Part shown: positions 46,348 to 55,233 of the stretch, piece after piece
Position numbering within the stretch: the stretch's first letter is position 1
Layout of the letters: every line of letters begins with the position of its first letter
NCBI GenBank assembly: GCA_964472395.1
Contig: CAYYMM010000008.1
Span: forward strand, 10,678-74,677
Direction: 5' to 3'
Origin: CALFER01 sp964472395
GTDB taxonomy: Bacteria > CSSED10-310 > CALFER01
Length of the DNA: 64,000 bases
Position numbers and translations under genes: made by a program
Notes under the pieces: generated by a model
What the model saw: only the letters and a program-made list of their open reading frames with translations
Told to the model about the DNA's origin: nothing
Databases searched by the model: none

Positions 46348-49300
46348 TCAGCCGCGCTCTCCCGACACCATCCGCGCCAGTTTATCGAGTGAGGTGTTCT
46401 CGCCCTGTTGCTGTGCCAGAAAAAACGCATCGATCGGGATCTGTGATTCGAGTTCCTTAAGGCGGCGCAGGCAGGAGTCGCGCATTTTTTTCTGAACCGA
46501 GGGGTGTTTGGCGAGAAAGCTGAGCATGGTGACAGCGGATTCCTTTTCCTTGCGGGGGCCTGCGGCGAGATTAAACGCGAAATCCTTCATGGCCCGGATG
46601 GCGAGCTGCACCGCGCGAATATTCAACGCGTCCGCGATGGCCGTCCGCAGCAGCGTTTGTGCCTCGCTCCGCCGTGACCTTCGTGCTTCGGCGGCTGCGG
46701 TGTGAATGCGATTGAGAATCATGCCATTGAGATCGCCGACGTCTCTGAACAGCCCATGCGCTTCCTCCAGCATCTCGAAACCCCGCTCCACCTGGTCCAT
46801 GCCGCAGAGCACTGCCCCGAGCTGCGACAGCGCCATCGCGCGACCGCACCGGTCGCCGATTTCGCGAAAGATGTCGAGAGCTTCGGTGAGGTAGCTGAGC
46901 CGTTCCGCGGTGTTTTCGGGTGATTTGATGATATTCGCGAGATTCAGCAGGGAATTCGCCACCGCCCACCGGTCTCCGATTTCCCTTCGAATACTGAGGC
47001 TTTCCTGCAACATGTCGCGGGCTTTTTCGGCGTTCCCCTTGTGGAATTCGATGTTTCCGAGATTGTCCAGGGAGATGGCGATGCCGGCGCGGTCGCCGAT
47101 TTCCATGCGAATCGAGTAGCTCTCCTTGAGAAGTTTCAGTTCCCGGCTGGAGTCTCCGAGCATTCCGGCGGAGATGCCGACGTTGGCGAGCAGGGTGGCG
47201 ATGGCTTTACGATCCCCGAGTTCCTTGACGATCACGAGGCTTTCCTCGTACCGCTGGAGCGACCCGAGTGTATCCCCCAGAGCTCCCTGGACGTTGGCGA
47301 GATTGTTCAGCGAGGAGGCGATTCCGCGTTTGTCTCCGAGTCTTTGACGCAACTCCAGACTCTTTTCGTATATCTCTCGGGCCTGCTGATAGTTTCCGGC
47401 CCGCATGGCGATTCCGCCCAATCCATTGAGCGAGGCGGCGAGTTCCTGGTAGTTCTGAAGATCTCGGAACATGACCATGCCCTTGGTGAAGGCTTCTTTC
47501 GCGCGATCATACTGAGACAGTCCGAACAGGAAGGAGCCGTGCAGATTATGAATCCGACCGATGAGGGTCCTGATTTCGGGGGTAATCTGTGATGGTCCGA
47601 CATCCTGTGTCAGTCCGTCGAGGGACACCCGGCAGAGCGCTTCGGCTTCATTGAACAAACCCGTTCGATCGTAGTACGCGCTCAACCCGTTGAAGTAACG
47701 TTCCAGCAATGCCTGATCGCGCGTTTCGATCGCATATTGCCATCCGGCCCGTATGTTGTCGATTTCCACGGAGATCCGGTCCATCGCGGCGGAATCCGTC
47801 GCGCCGTCCGCCGTGTCGCGATCGAGCAGTTCAGCGAAGTAACATGCGGATCCCGAGCGGACGCGTGTATATTCCTCAGTTGATTTCCTTAGTTTTTCCG
47901 CCGCGTAGAGTCTGAGTACTTCGAGCAGGTAGTATCGTTCCGATATTGTTTTATATACGAATGAGCAGTCTTTAAGCGTCGCGAGATCCATGGTCGTGAC
48001 GGAGGCGACCGCCGCAGCAGCCTCGACCGTGAATCCTCCGCGGAAGATCGCCAGTTTGGCGTATGCCTGTCGCACCGGCGGGGCAAGGAGTTTCCAGGCG
48101 TGTTCGAACACCGCCCGCAGGCTTCTCTGGCGGGGTGGGATATCGGCTTCGCACGATTCGAGAAAGTCCAGGTTCTTTTCAATTTCCTCGGCGATCATCG
48201 CGCAGGACAGCACTCGGACCCAGGCCGACGCGAGTTCGATGGCCAGAGGCATCCCCTCCACCAGACGACAGATGCGGATGATCTGTGCGCGGTCATCCGG
48301 AGTCGGGCGGAATGCAAAATCGGCGAACTGGGCGTTCTGGACGAACAGGCGGACCGCCGAATACTCCTCACCCTCGAATTGTTCGATATCGGTCGGATAC
48401 GGCATGCCGCGCAGTTCAAGAACCGTTTCACCTCGGACTTTGAGTCGATGCTGCGAGGTCGCGATCATTTTGAGGAAGTGGCATTTTTCGAGCATTTCGG
48501 CCACGATCGAGGCGCATTCCTGGAGATACTCGCAGTTGTCAAAGATGATCAACATTTCTTTTTCACGCAGATAATCCATCAGCTCGGTTTTAGGATCCTG
48601 GCGTCCGGAGAAGTTGAAGCGGATCGTATCGGCGATTGTCGAGACGACGAAATCGGACGATGCGATTGCCGCGAGGGCGACAAAGAAGCAGCCGTGTCGA
48701 AAATGCGTGACCCGGTCGGACGCGACTTTGAGGGCGAGACGTGTTTTGCCGCTTCCTCCGGGACCAGTGACCGTGACGAGTCGTTTACCGTCGAGGATTT
48801 TCGTCAGTTTCTGGATCTCTTCGGAGCGCCCGATGAAGGGAGTGAGCAGTGATGGGAGTGCGATAGCCTGGCGCTGGAATTCGAATCCGAGGCGTTCCGC
48901 GAGTTTCAAGCCGTCGAACGCATCGGTCACGGTCCAGGTATCGTTTTCGCGTTTGAGAATGCCGCGTTGGATGAGGAATGTGACGGCTTTTCGGATATTG
49001 CCGGGGAAACCGCCGGTTTCGATATAGAGTCGATTGATGATCGGGTCCGGGGCTTCCCAGCGAATGAGGTTCCGGATCCAGATTTTGAGCGATTCGCGGG
49101 TGATCGGGGTGAGATGGATGACGTCGCGGATGGGGGCTGAGAGGGGGTAATGCCCGAGATCGATGCCTCGCGGGAGGCTGGCGCAGACCGCGATGGCGCA
49201 GGGTGTATGCGAGTAGAGCATGGCGGACAGGACATCGACTGAGCCTGCGTCGGCGCGGTCGAGATCGTCGAGGATGAACATCAGGCGTTGGATCCGGTTT

Positions 49301-50145
49301 TCCAGGATTGCTTTTTCGATCACGGCGACATGATCGGCGACGCTTTTACAGCCTCGGAAGTTCAGCCGGATATCGCGTTTTGACTTGACGAGAACCTGGA
49401 ATTGTTTTTTTGCCGGGCCTGTCGAGGATGCCATCCAGATGTATTCCATGCCGTGGATATGGGCGGTGGATTTGACTTCCCGGAGGAATCGGGAGCGGCC
49501 CGAGCCGAATTCGCCTGTTACGATCAGGATGCCTCGGGATGATTCCGAGACAGCCTCGCAGAATCGGTTAGCGGCCTGGATTTCGTATTCCCGATCGAAC
49601 GGGCGGGTCATGGAGTCGAAGCTCAGGTCGGCGGCGATATCGGGTTGTGAATCGACGATCGAGCCGCGGCCGCGACGTTTGCCGTCGAGCATGCGGAGAT
49701 CGGCGATCTCAAAGAGGTGATCCGCATCGGAATGGTCTGAAGGAAAGCAGGCGATGCCGATACAGACGGAGATCGTGATGGGTGGACTGCCGTCGAAGGG
49801 TTGGGTTTGGATGGCATTGAGGAATCGTTCTGCGAAGAGGCGGGCATTCTGGCGGGAGCAGTTGGGCAGCAGGACGACGAATTCGTCGCCGCCGAATCGG
49901 AACACGAGATCGGAGTCTCGGAGGCAGTGTTGGAGGCGACGGGCGAATTCGATGAGGATCTGGTCACCGCGGGCGTGGCCGTAGGAGTCATTGATAGATT
50001 TGAAGTAGTCGATATCGAGCAGGAGGATGGAGAATTCGTTTTTGGCGCGGGAGGCGCGGGCGGATTCTTCCTGAAGTCGGGCACTGAAGGCCGAGCGCGA
50101 GTAGACTCCGGTGAGAAAGTCACGATGGGGTTCGTGTTGAAGCAT
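46348..50145 (-). CDS. GGDEF diguanylate cyclase fused to two P-loop ATPase modules and TPRs
   Basis: 1265 residues from ATG 50145; a GTG one codon upstream lies at a better distance from AGGAGG and may be the real start. The GGDEF domain is 1-160 with the active motif FGGDEF (84-89) and an intact inhibitory I-site R76-x-x-D79, five residues ahead. A first ATPase-like module has Walker A GEFGSGRS, where the usual Lys is Arg, and a Walker B MFILDDLDRAD. A second, STAND-type module has intact GPGGSGKT and IIFDNCEYL. At least eight TPRs follow (about 880-1150). No membrane segment or output DNA-binding domain is visible. It likely makes c-di-GMP in response to a signal sensed by the STAND/TPR part. 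Confidence 0.92.
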   Translation of the reverse strand: MLQHEPHRDFLTGVYSRSAFSARLQEESARASRAKNEFSILLLDIDYFKSINDSYGHARGDQILIEFARRLQHCLRDSDLVFRFGGDEFVVLLPNCSRQNARLFAERFLNAIQTQPFDGSPPITISVCIGIACFPSDHSDADHLFEIADLRMLDGKRRGRGSIVDSQPDIAADLSFDSMTRPFDREYEIQAANRFCEAVSESSRGILIVTGEFGSGRSRFLREVKSTAHIHGMEYIWMASSTGPAKKQFQVLVKSKRDIRLNFRGCKSVADHVAVIEKAILENRIQRLMFILDDLDRADAGSVDVLSAMLYSHTPCAIAVCASLPRGIDLGHYPLSAPIRDVIHLTPITRESLKIWIRNLIRWEAPDPIINRLYIETGGFPGNIRKAVTFLIQRGILKRENDTWTVTDAFDGLKLAERLGFEFQRQAIALPSLLTPFIGRSEEIQKLTKILDGKRLVTVTGPGGSGKTRLALKVASDRVTHFRHGCFFVALAAIASSDFVVSTIADTIRFNFSGRQDPKTELMDYLREKEMLIIFDNCEYLQECASIVAEMLEKCHFLKMIATSQHRLKVRGETVLELRGMPYPTDIEQFEGEEYSAVRLFVQNAQFADFAFRPTPDDRAQIIRICRLVEGMPLAIELASAWVRVLSCAMIAEEIEKNLDFLESCEADIPPRQRSLRAVFEHAWKLLAPPVRQAYAKLAIFRGGFTVEAAAAVASVTTMDLATLKDCSFVYKTISERYYLLEVLRLYAAEKLRKSTEEYTRVRSGSACYFAELLDRDTADGATDSAAMDRISVEIDNIRAGWQYAIETRDQALLERYFNGLSAYYDRTGLFNEAEALCRVSLDGLTQDVGPSQITPEIRTLIGRIHNLHGSFLFGLSQYDRAKEAFTKGMVMFRDLQNYQELAASLNGLGGIAMRAGNYQQAREIYEKSLELRQRLGDKRGIASSLNNLANVQGALGDTLGSLQRYEESLVIVKELGDRKAIATLLANVGISAGMLGDSSRELKLLKESYSIRMEIGDRAGIAISLDNLGNIEFHKGNAEKARDMLQESLSIRREIGDRWAVANSLLNLANIIKSPENTAERLSYLTEALDIFREIGDRCGRAMALSQLGAVLCGMDQVERGFEMLEEAHGLFRDVGDLNGMILNRIHTAAAEARRSRRSEAQTLLRTAIADALNIRAVQLAIRAMKDFAFNLAAGPRKEKESAVTMLSFLAKHPSVQKKMRDSCLRRLKELESQIPIDAFFLAQQQGENTSLDKLARMVSGERG

Positions 50146-50325
50146 CACGTCCGCGTCCTCCTGGAAGCAGCGGTGGAAGGTCCGAGATGAGGTTTGGAAG
50201 AGTTATTTTAGTTGTTTGAAAAGAGAAAAACAAGCGTTTAGGCGCAAGGAGTTGTTGTTTTCATTTGGGATGCGCATCATTTGCTTGACAAGGTGGGGGT
50301 GGATGACTAGAGTCGGGGTGTTTGA

Positions 50326-50399
50326 GCGCCCGTAGCTCAGCTGGATAGAGCGCTTGCCTCCGGAGCAAGAGGCCACAGGTTCGAATCCTGTCGGGCGTA
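50326..50399 (+). tRNA. tRNA-Arg (anticodon CCG)
   Basis: A 74-base cloverleaf: acceptor GCGCCCG pairing with CGGGCGT (terminal G-T), D-arm GCTC/GAGC, anticodon stem CTTGC/GCAAG with loop CTCCGGA (anticodon CCG), variable loop AGGCC, and T-arm ACAGG/CCTGT around TTCGAAT. The discriminator is A and CCA is not encoded. It lies at the switch from GC-rich core to more AT-rich accessory DNA. Confidence 0.96.
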
Positions 50400-50404
50400 T
50401 CAAG

Positions 50405-50442
50405 AAAAGCCCTTTTCCTACAATGGATTAGGGCTTTTTTTG
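50405..50442 (+). terminator. Rho-independent terminator after tRNA-Arg
   Basis: AAAAGCCC (50405-50412) pairs with GGGCTTTT (50431-50438), with some inner pairing, followed by a T-run. It starts six bases after the tRNA. Confidence 0.85.
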
Positions 50443-50664
50443 TTTTTCTAACTTTCTCGGTGAGACTTATCGGGCAAACTTTGGGCAAACTTTTTTCGAC
50501 ACCGTTCGCGAGGATTCATCACGAAAAACAAGGCAAAGGAGTCACTGACAGAGCATTTTCGCCAACTTTGAATGCCGAATCTTGATTTGCACCTCAACAC
50601 GATTTCAGATTACAATCCACAAAATGAGCAGAAAACCGCTGAAGAACCCAGTCAGGCTGACGAC

Positions 50665-51210
50665 ATGAATATTCGTCGCGCAACACCCGATGATGCGGAC
50701 GCGCTTGCCAGAGTGCACGTGGACTCCTGGCGATCCGCGTATCGCGGATTGGTTCCCGACTCCCATTTGGAGAGGCTGAACTACGAGATGAGGGCCAAAG
50801 GTTTCCGGGAATCGATTGCTTCCGGTGCTGAGGAGACTTACCTGGTCGAGCAGGCGGGTGATTTGATCGGTTTTTTGACTCTCGGTGGGTGTCGCGATGC
50901 CGACGTTGACGTGGCGATGACCGGTGAGATCTGGGGTATCTACCTTGCGCCGCAGCATTGGCGGAGAGGCGTGGGACGGCAACTTTGCCACGAAGCCGAA
51001 AAGATGCTCATCTCGCGGAACTACCGGCAAGTCGTTCTGTGGGTTTTCGAGGGCAATGTCGCGGCCAGGCGGTTTTATGAAGCGATGGGTTTTGAGGTCG
51101 ATGGCGCATCGAAGACGCTCAATCGGGGCACTCCCCTTCAGGCAATTCGATACCGGAAACAACTGAAAGCTGCCGAAAAATCGATTGAACTGGATGGAGA
51201 CATTGGATGA
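50665..51210 (+). CDS. GNAT-family N-acetyltransferase
   Basis: 181 residues from ATG 50665, where the family-typical MNIRRATPDDADALARVHVDSW begins; the frame is open 93 bases further upstream but that part is not conserved in character. The acetyl-CoA-binding motif A is IYLAPQHWRRGVGRQLC, followed by VLWVFEGNVAARRFYEAMGF. The substrate is unknown. It is the first gene after tRNA-Arg and stands alone. Confidence 0.88.
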   Translation: MNIRRATPDDADALARVHVDSWRSAYRGLVPDSHLERLNYEMRAKGFRESIASGAEETYLVEQAGDLIGFLTLGGCRDADVDVAMTGEIWGIYLAPQHWRRGVGRQLCHEAEKMLISRNYRQVVLWVFEGNVAARRFYEAMGFEVDGASKTLNRGTPLQAIRYRKQLKAAEKSIELDGDIG

Positions 51211-51295
51211 GCGGATTGCGTTTCAAGCGGTCGTTCCCAAGTTCGGTAATGCACTTTGTCAGGGGGTGTTGTCTCCGGAATCCGGTAGACTAATC

Positions 51296-52711
51296 ATGTT
51301 TCAGCGCTTATCTATCATGTTCATCTTGCTGACCGGGTTTAATGTCGAAACCTATGGAATGCCGAAATGGTTCCGGATTTCACCGGAGTTTTCACCACCA
51401 CCGATGGAAGGCCATAATATGGTTTTCGAAGAGAGCCAAGGTGTATGTTTGTTGTATGGGTGGTTCTCTTGGTCAAGAGAGAATCCACCGATGTTTCAGT
51501 ATAATGGCTCAAATTGGACACAAATTGATCCTTCTGGCGATTGGCCAATTGCGCGTTCAAGCTTCGGGATGGCGTATGATCCAGAACGAGAGATTGTGGT
51601 CGTTTTCGGGGGTTTTCAAGGAGGATTCGACTATCTGGGCGACACGTGGGAATGGGATGGAACCCAGTGGACTGAGATGAACCCCTCAAACAAACCGACG
51701 GATCGATTAGGGAGTCGGATGATCTATTTTCTGGACCTTTCGAGAATAGTTCTATTTGGGGGATACGATGAAAGTCTAACTAGAAGGAATGACACATGGG
51801 CATGGGATGGAACGGAATGGACTGAAATCGATTGTTCGGTTTCTCCTGAACCAAGAAATAGTTTTGGATGTGTGTATGATTCCCACCGAAATGTCATGGT
51901 CATTTTTGGCGGTAACGGAGAAGGCCGCGTCAGGCGAGATGATACATGGGAATTTGACGGTGAATCCTGGCATGAGGTCAACACGGAACATCGACCAGGA
52001 GTTCGAGATCAACTGTGGATGGCTTATGATCAGAAGCGCCAAAAGACCGTACTATTCTCTGGATCTGCGCCAAGTGACTTTTGGGAGGATACTTGGGAAT
52101 ACGATGGAACAGATTGGAATGAAATCGAAGTTCATCCTCAACCTGTGGGAAGAGCCAACACGGCCATGTGCTACGACTCCTTCCGAGAACGGATTGTGCT
52201 GTTCGGCGGGTATGCATGGGGCGAACTGAACGACACCTGGGAATACTACGAACCCCCGACACCGACACCAACCGTGACTCCAACCTCACCGCCAACGTCT
52301 TCGCCTTCCCCTTCCCCTGCCTCTTCCCCTTCCTCAACCCCGACTCCGCCCTGCCCACTCGGTGTCACTCTCTCCATGCCCTCGCATCAATTCCAGCCCG
52401 GCGACCCATGCTCTCTGACGGCAACCCTCTGTAACGCATCCTCGGATACTCTCACGCAGACCCCTTTCTTCTGTATTCTGGATATTCTAGGGGAATACTG
52501 GTTCAATCCGACCTGGTCCGAGCATTTCGATGGAGTACTACTGGAATCGATCGAACCCGGAACGATCGACATCACGGTGATTGAGCCTTTTTACTGGCCG
52601 GACAATGCGGGTTCCTTTGACAATGCCCGGTTCATCGCGGCGATGACCGATCCGTCCGTCACAAATATTCTCGGTGTGTCCGGCGAATGGGTGTTTTCGT
52701 GGGGCCGGTGA
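51296..52711 (+). CDS. Secreted Kelch-repeat protein with Thr/Pro linker and shared C-terminal domain
   Basis: 471 residues from ATG 51296, where a signal peptide begins (MFQRLSIMFILLTGFNVETYG); the frame extends upstream without a ribosome site. Six Kelch-like repeats follow (about 40-320), each with a V-x-F-G-G strand and D-T-W-E-(W/Y/F)-D-G-x-x-W (for example VVVFGGFQGG, VLFGGYDE, VIFGGNGEG). A Thr/Pro/Ser linker (about 322-355) leads to the C-terminal domain (about 357-471; DILGEYWFNPTW) also found in the C25 and FG-GAP proteins. The upstream coding part is AT-richer than the tail, so the tail may have been added to a different repeat domain. Confidence 0.9.
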   Translation: MFQRLSIMFILLTGFNVETYGMPKWFRISPEFSPPPMEGHNMVFEESQGVCLLYGWFSWSRENPPMFQYNGSNWTQIDPSGDWPIARSSFGMAYDPEREIVVVFGGFQGGFDYLGDTWEWDGTQWTEMNPSNKPTDRLGSRMIYFLDLSRIVLFGGYDESLTRRNDTWAWDGTEWTEIDCSVSPEPRNSFGCVYDSHRNVMVIFGGNGEGRVRRDDTWEFDGESWHEVNTEHRPGVRDQLWMAYDQKRQKTVLFSGSAPSDFWEDTWEYDGTDWNEIEVHPQPVGRANTAMCYDSFRERIVLFGGYAWGELNDTWEYYEPPTPTPTVTPTSPPTSSPSPSPASSPSSTPTPPCPLGVTLSMPSHQFQPGDPCSLTATLCNASSDTLTQTPFFCILDILGEYWFNPTWSEHFDGVLLESIEPGTIDITVIEPFYWPDNAGSFDNARFIAAMTDPSVTNILGVSGEWVFSWGR

Positions 52712-53338
52712 AAATCCTTTTCCCGTCTCCCTTTTGCAAAGGGTGATACCTGGTATCCGCCCGATAAACCCCATCTCATCTGACGATCATATTGATGATA
52801 TTATTGATATCCAATGAATAATCGGACTTCTTCAAGTATATGCCTTGAACACGTCTTCTCCATGCCCATCAGTTTCGCAGTCTCATTTTAGTCCTTCAAG
52901 ATGCGGTTCGTCGGATGGATACTGAACTTCGAATTTGGCTCTTCTGTGCAGATGGAATTGTGGGACCGTTGCGCCATGCAACCAGAAAGCAGGGCTTTGC
53001 TAAACCAAACACTGACCACGCTGACGGTTTCTGATACTACCGACAGCATCCTGCCACCCAACGGATCCCTTCACGCTTCCTGAGCGATTCTGATTGGTTT
53101 TTACGACAACCTGGTTATGGTCTCCACTAGAACTCGCTCTCGACAATCCCATTCGGCAAAGGACTGACTTCATCTTGAGTTTCCTGCAGTTGTTTCAAGA
53201 CACGTTCAACCGAACCGATCCAAAGGTAAACCGCACATTACTAATCCTCAACCCGCTTTGCTCAGTCTTTGTGCAACCGTCTCACTTTGCGATCTCTTAT
53301 CGTTAACTTGTCAAGTACACTTCAGCTAACCGTGTTCT
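52712..53338. other. Non-coding stretch of about 630 bases
   Basis: No convincing gene is visible here. It holds one copy of a 34-base direct repeat (52766-52799), whose second copy is at 54113. Short open frames in this span lack ribosome sites and recognisable sequence. Confidence 0.6.
52766..52799. repeat. 34-base direct repeat, copy 1
   Basis: Begins AAACCCCATCTCATCTGACG and ends ATATTGATGAT. It is identical to 54113-54146, and flanking bases are partly similar. The span between the copies contains the hypothetical membrane-protein gene at 53339. Confidence 0.85.
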
Positions 53339-53785
53339 CTACTCTATTTTATCCCATACTACCAGTTTACCGTCTTTTTCAAGCTGATTAATCTTTTCAC
53401 GTCCAATCTCCAATTCTATCGTTACAGCTTCTGAATAGAAGTTGGCTATTGAGGGTTTTCTTGAGCAGTACAGACGAATTTTATGATTTGTGATCCACTC
53501 CCAAGCAATACCTGTTGAATCTGGAAAAGCGATGAAGTTACTTCCTTTCGGTAATGTATTTCGCTCGCAGATGCCAGGTATAATGTATGTCTCAGTAAAA
53601 GCATCGTGCTGAGCATCTGTAACATGAATTAGTACAGAAACTTGGGATGCCTTATCTGGACTTTCAATTACCATGGAATAGAACTTTTCATAATCCAACT
53701 CGGGGTTTATCCAGAATCCAATCGCAAAGACCGCTCCCAAAATAGCTATTGCAAGAATGACTATTATGTAAAAGGCTGTCTTCAT
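53339..53785 (-). CDS. Hypothetical single-pass membrane protein
   Basis: 148 residues. An N-terminal transmembrane segment (about 4-26, AFYIIVILAIAILGAVFAIGF) is followed by a soluble domain of alternating strands and helices with two Cys. It is AT-rich relative to the genes before tRNA-Arg. No family was recognised. It lies between the two copies of the 34-base direct repeat, like a cargo gene brought in by recombination. Confidence 0.65.
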   Translation of the reverse strand: MKTAFYIIVILAIAILGAVFAIGFWINPELDYEKFYSMVIESPDKASQVSVLIHVTDAQHDAFTETYIIPGICERNTLPKGSNFIAFPDSTGIAWEWITNHKIRLYCSRKPSIANFYSEAVTIELEIGREKINQLEKDGKLVVWDKIE

Positions 53786-54112
53786 GGCTTGTTTTATCTC
53801 GATCTGAAGCGCCCATCTGACTCTAAGCCAAAAAGGTTGAGAAAACAGGGTAACACTTTTTCAGATTTGTGACTGCCACATGACCTGTCTCCCATAACCA
53901 TATTAGTATCGCAGTTCGCCAGGCCGAGTCAAACCGGATAACCAGGGTTATATTATTGGTGAGTACCATTGTGGTGCACTGGAGTTGTCCCGAGACCTCC
54001 TGCCGCTTACGCCGGTGAAAGGGTTTCATCAACGGTTTGCCGCATTCGAAAACATGACAGGATGTTCGGCCATCCAGACAGGGTCTGGACCGGTGATTCT
54101 TATCCGTCCCAC

Positions 54113-54146
54113 AAACCCCATCTCATCTGACGATCATATTGATGAT
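54113..54146. repeat. 34-base direct repeat, copy 2
   Basis: Identical to 52766-52799, 1347 bases away in the same orientation. Confidence 0.85.
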
Positions 54147-54336
54147 TAGGTTCAGTTCCGATATATCAGCGGATTTATTCCTGGTGTCCGCACTGATTCC
54201 CCTCTTGCCCTTTTGCTTCGCTGCCGCCCCCTCCCCCCTCCCCAAGAAATCAGAAAGAAGATGACCCGAAGGAGATCCAGAAACAGCATGAAGCCTTCGG
54301 AAACGAATGAGGTGTCGATACTGATCTACCTCTCCA

Positions 54337-54596
54337 TGCAGCACTTGCAGCACCTTATCAGTAATTTTCTATACTACTTGGGTAAAAACAAATAATAAGA
54401 GAAATTCCTGTACTAGTGCTGCAGGTGCTGCAGAGGGTAGTTATCTGTAAGCTTTATGGCTTTCATTGCAGCACTTGCAGCACCCTAACAGTACTTTTCC
54501 CTAGTACTTGAAGAAAGTAAGTATATAAGAGAGATTCCTGTACAGGTGCTGCAGGTGCTGCAGTAGGTGTTTTTCTGTAAGCTTTACGGCTTTGTA
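54337..54596. repeat. Two tandem 130-base units with 18-base inverted arms
   Basis: Units 54337-54466 and 54467-54596 align without gaps. Each begins TGCAGCACTTGCAGCACC and contains, 78 bases in, a near-perfect inverted copy (GGTGCTGCAGGTGCTGCA in unit 2 at 54545-54562; one base differs in unit 1). In unit 2 the arms form an 18-bp stem with one G-U pair around a 60-base loop. Each unit ends in a CTGTAAGCTTTA(C/T)GGCTTT element. It could be structured RNA or a REP-like mobile repeat. Confidence 0.85.
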
Positions 54597-54688
54597 TTTT
54601 TTCCAGATCCCATTTCCAAATCCGTAAGCCTTACGGCTTTAGCTTTTTCCCAAATCCTCAATTTCAAATCCGTAGGCCTTACGTGTTT
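54575..54688. repeat. Imperfect 48-base tandem repeats with CGTAAGCCTTACG palindrome
   Basis: The element (C/T)GTAAGC(C/T)TTACGGCTTT occurs at 54575, 54622 and 54670, 47-48 bases apart, with related spacer sequence (ATTTCCAAAT, ATTTCAAAT). It overlaps the end of the 130-base array. A related version is at 54446. Confidence 0.75.
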
Positions 54689-54799
54689 GTCCATTACTTA
54701 TTCTTGATGGAGTCCTCTGGAGCTTGTCGGAAGGGTTTTGGAATTTACAGTAAGTTCAGCAATGGACACCCAAGAATCCGGGCCCGAAAAAAATTATAA

Positions 54800-54866
54800 A
54801 ACACAGACTACAGCGCAGACCACGGGGGAGCGAATGCGAGACCGGGGGCAAGCAGTAGTCTGTGTT
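54800..54866. repeat. 12-base inverted repeat with GC-rich loop
   Basis: AACACAGACTAC (54800-54811) and GTAGTCTGTGTT (54855-54866) are exact inverted copies. The 43-base loop contains two GGGGG-type tracts. No T-run follows. It could be a structured RNA element or a protein-binding site. Confidence 0.6.
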
Positions 54867-55159
54867 CTCTCCGTGGCTGGAAGGAGGTGCTTGCGCCGAC
54901 TGACAGCCTCCGCGAAGCGATAAGAAATTCCCCTTCCTTTTATCGGTTAAGCTTTCAGCTTTCCTGAGCAATCGTTGTGGTTTTGCAGAGAGGGTATCCG
55001 AGAATTAACCATAACTCCCATTCTCCATTTTCGCCAGCCAAAATCCCTACTTTGCGAATCAACGACTATCCTGAATAGCAGGAACCCACTCCCTGTCTCC
55101 AAATTCATCAACCAGACCGGATCCGTGGCGGACAAAGACTTCGACAAGAAAATAGTCCC

Positions 55160-55181
55160 AGTGTGAAATCGATTTCACACT
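55160..55181. repeat. Perfect 22-base palindrome
   Basis: AGTGTGAAATC followed by its exact complement GATTTCACACT. Long perfect palindromes of this type are typical operator or recombinase-binding sites; the target gene is not obvious. It is 307 bases from the 3' end of the gene at 55489. Confidence 0.7.
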
Positions 55182-55209
55182 CTGTTCTGCATTTTCTTAC
55201 CTGGTGTTT

Positions 55210-55233
55210 AAGTGGCCGTACGTCTGGCCACTT
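55210..55233. repeat. Short hairpin (8-bp stem, 8-base loop)
   Basis: AAGTGGCC (55210-55217) pairs with GGCCACTT (55226-55233). There is no T-run, so it is not a clear terminator, though it could end minus-strand transcripts coming from 55489. Confidence 0.45.

Noticed and set aside
50203..50488. Short minus-strand proteins containing TGFEPVASCSGGKRSIQLSYGR
   Set aside because: This is the well-known spurious translation of the antisense strand of a tRNA gene; the tRNA-Arg explains it.
52901..53306. Two short plus-strand open frames of 60 and 70 codons
   Set aside because: No ribosome site, no recognisable sequence and no signal peptide; probably chance frames in non-coding DNA.
54337..54688. 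Possible CRISPR array
   Set aside because: Only two 130-base units, which are similar over their whole length with no unique spacers, and no cas genes nearby.
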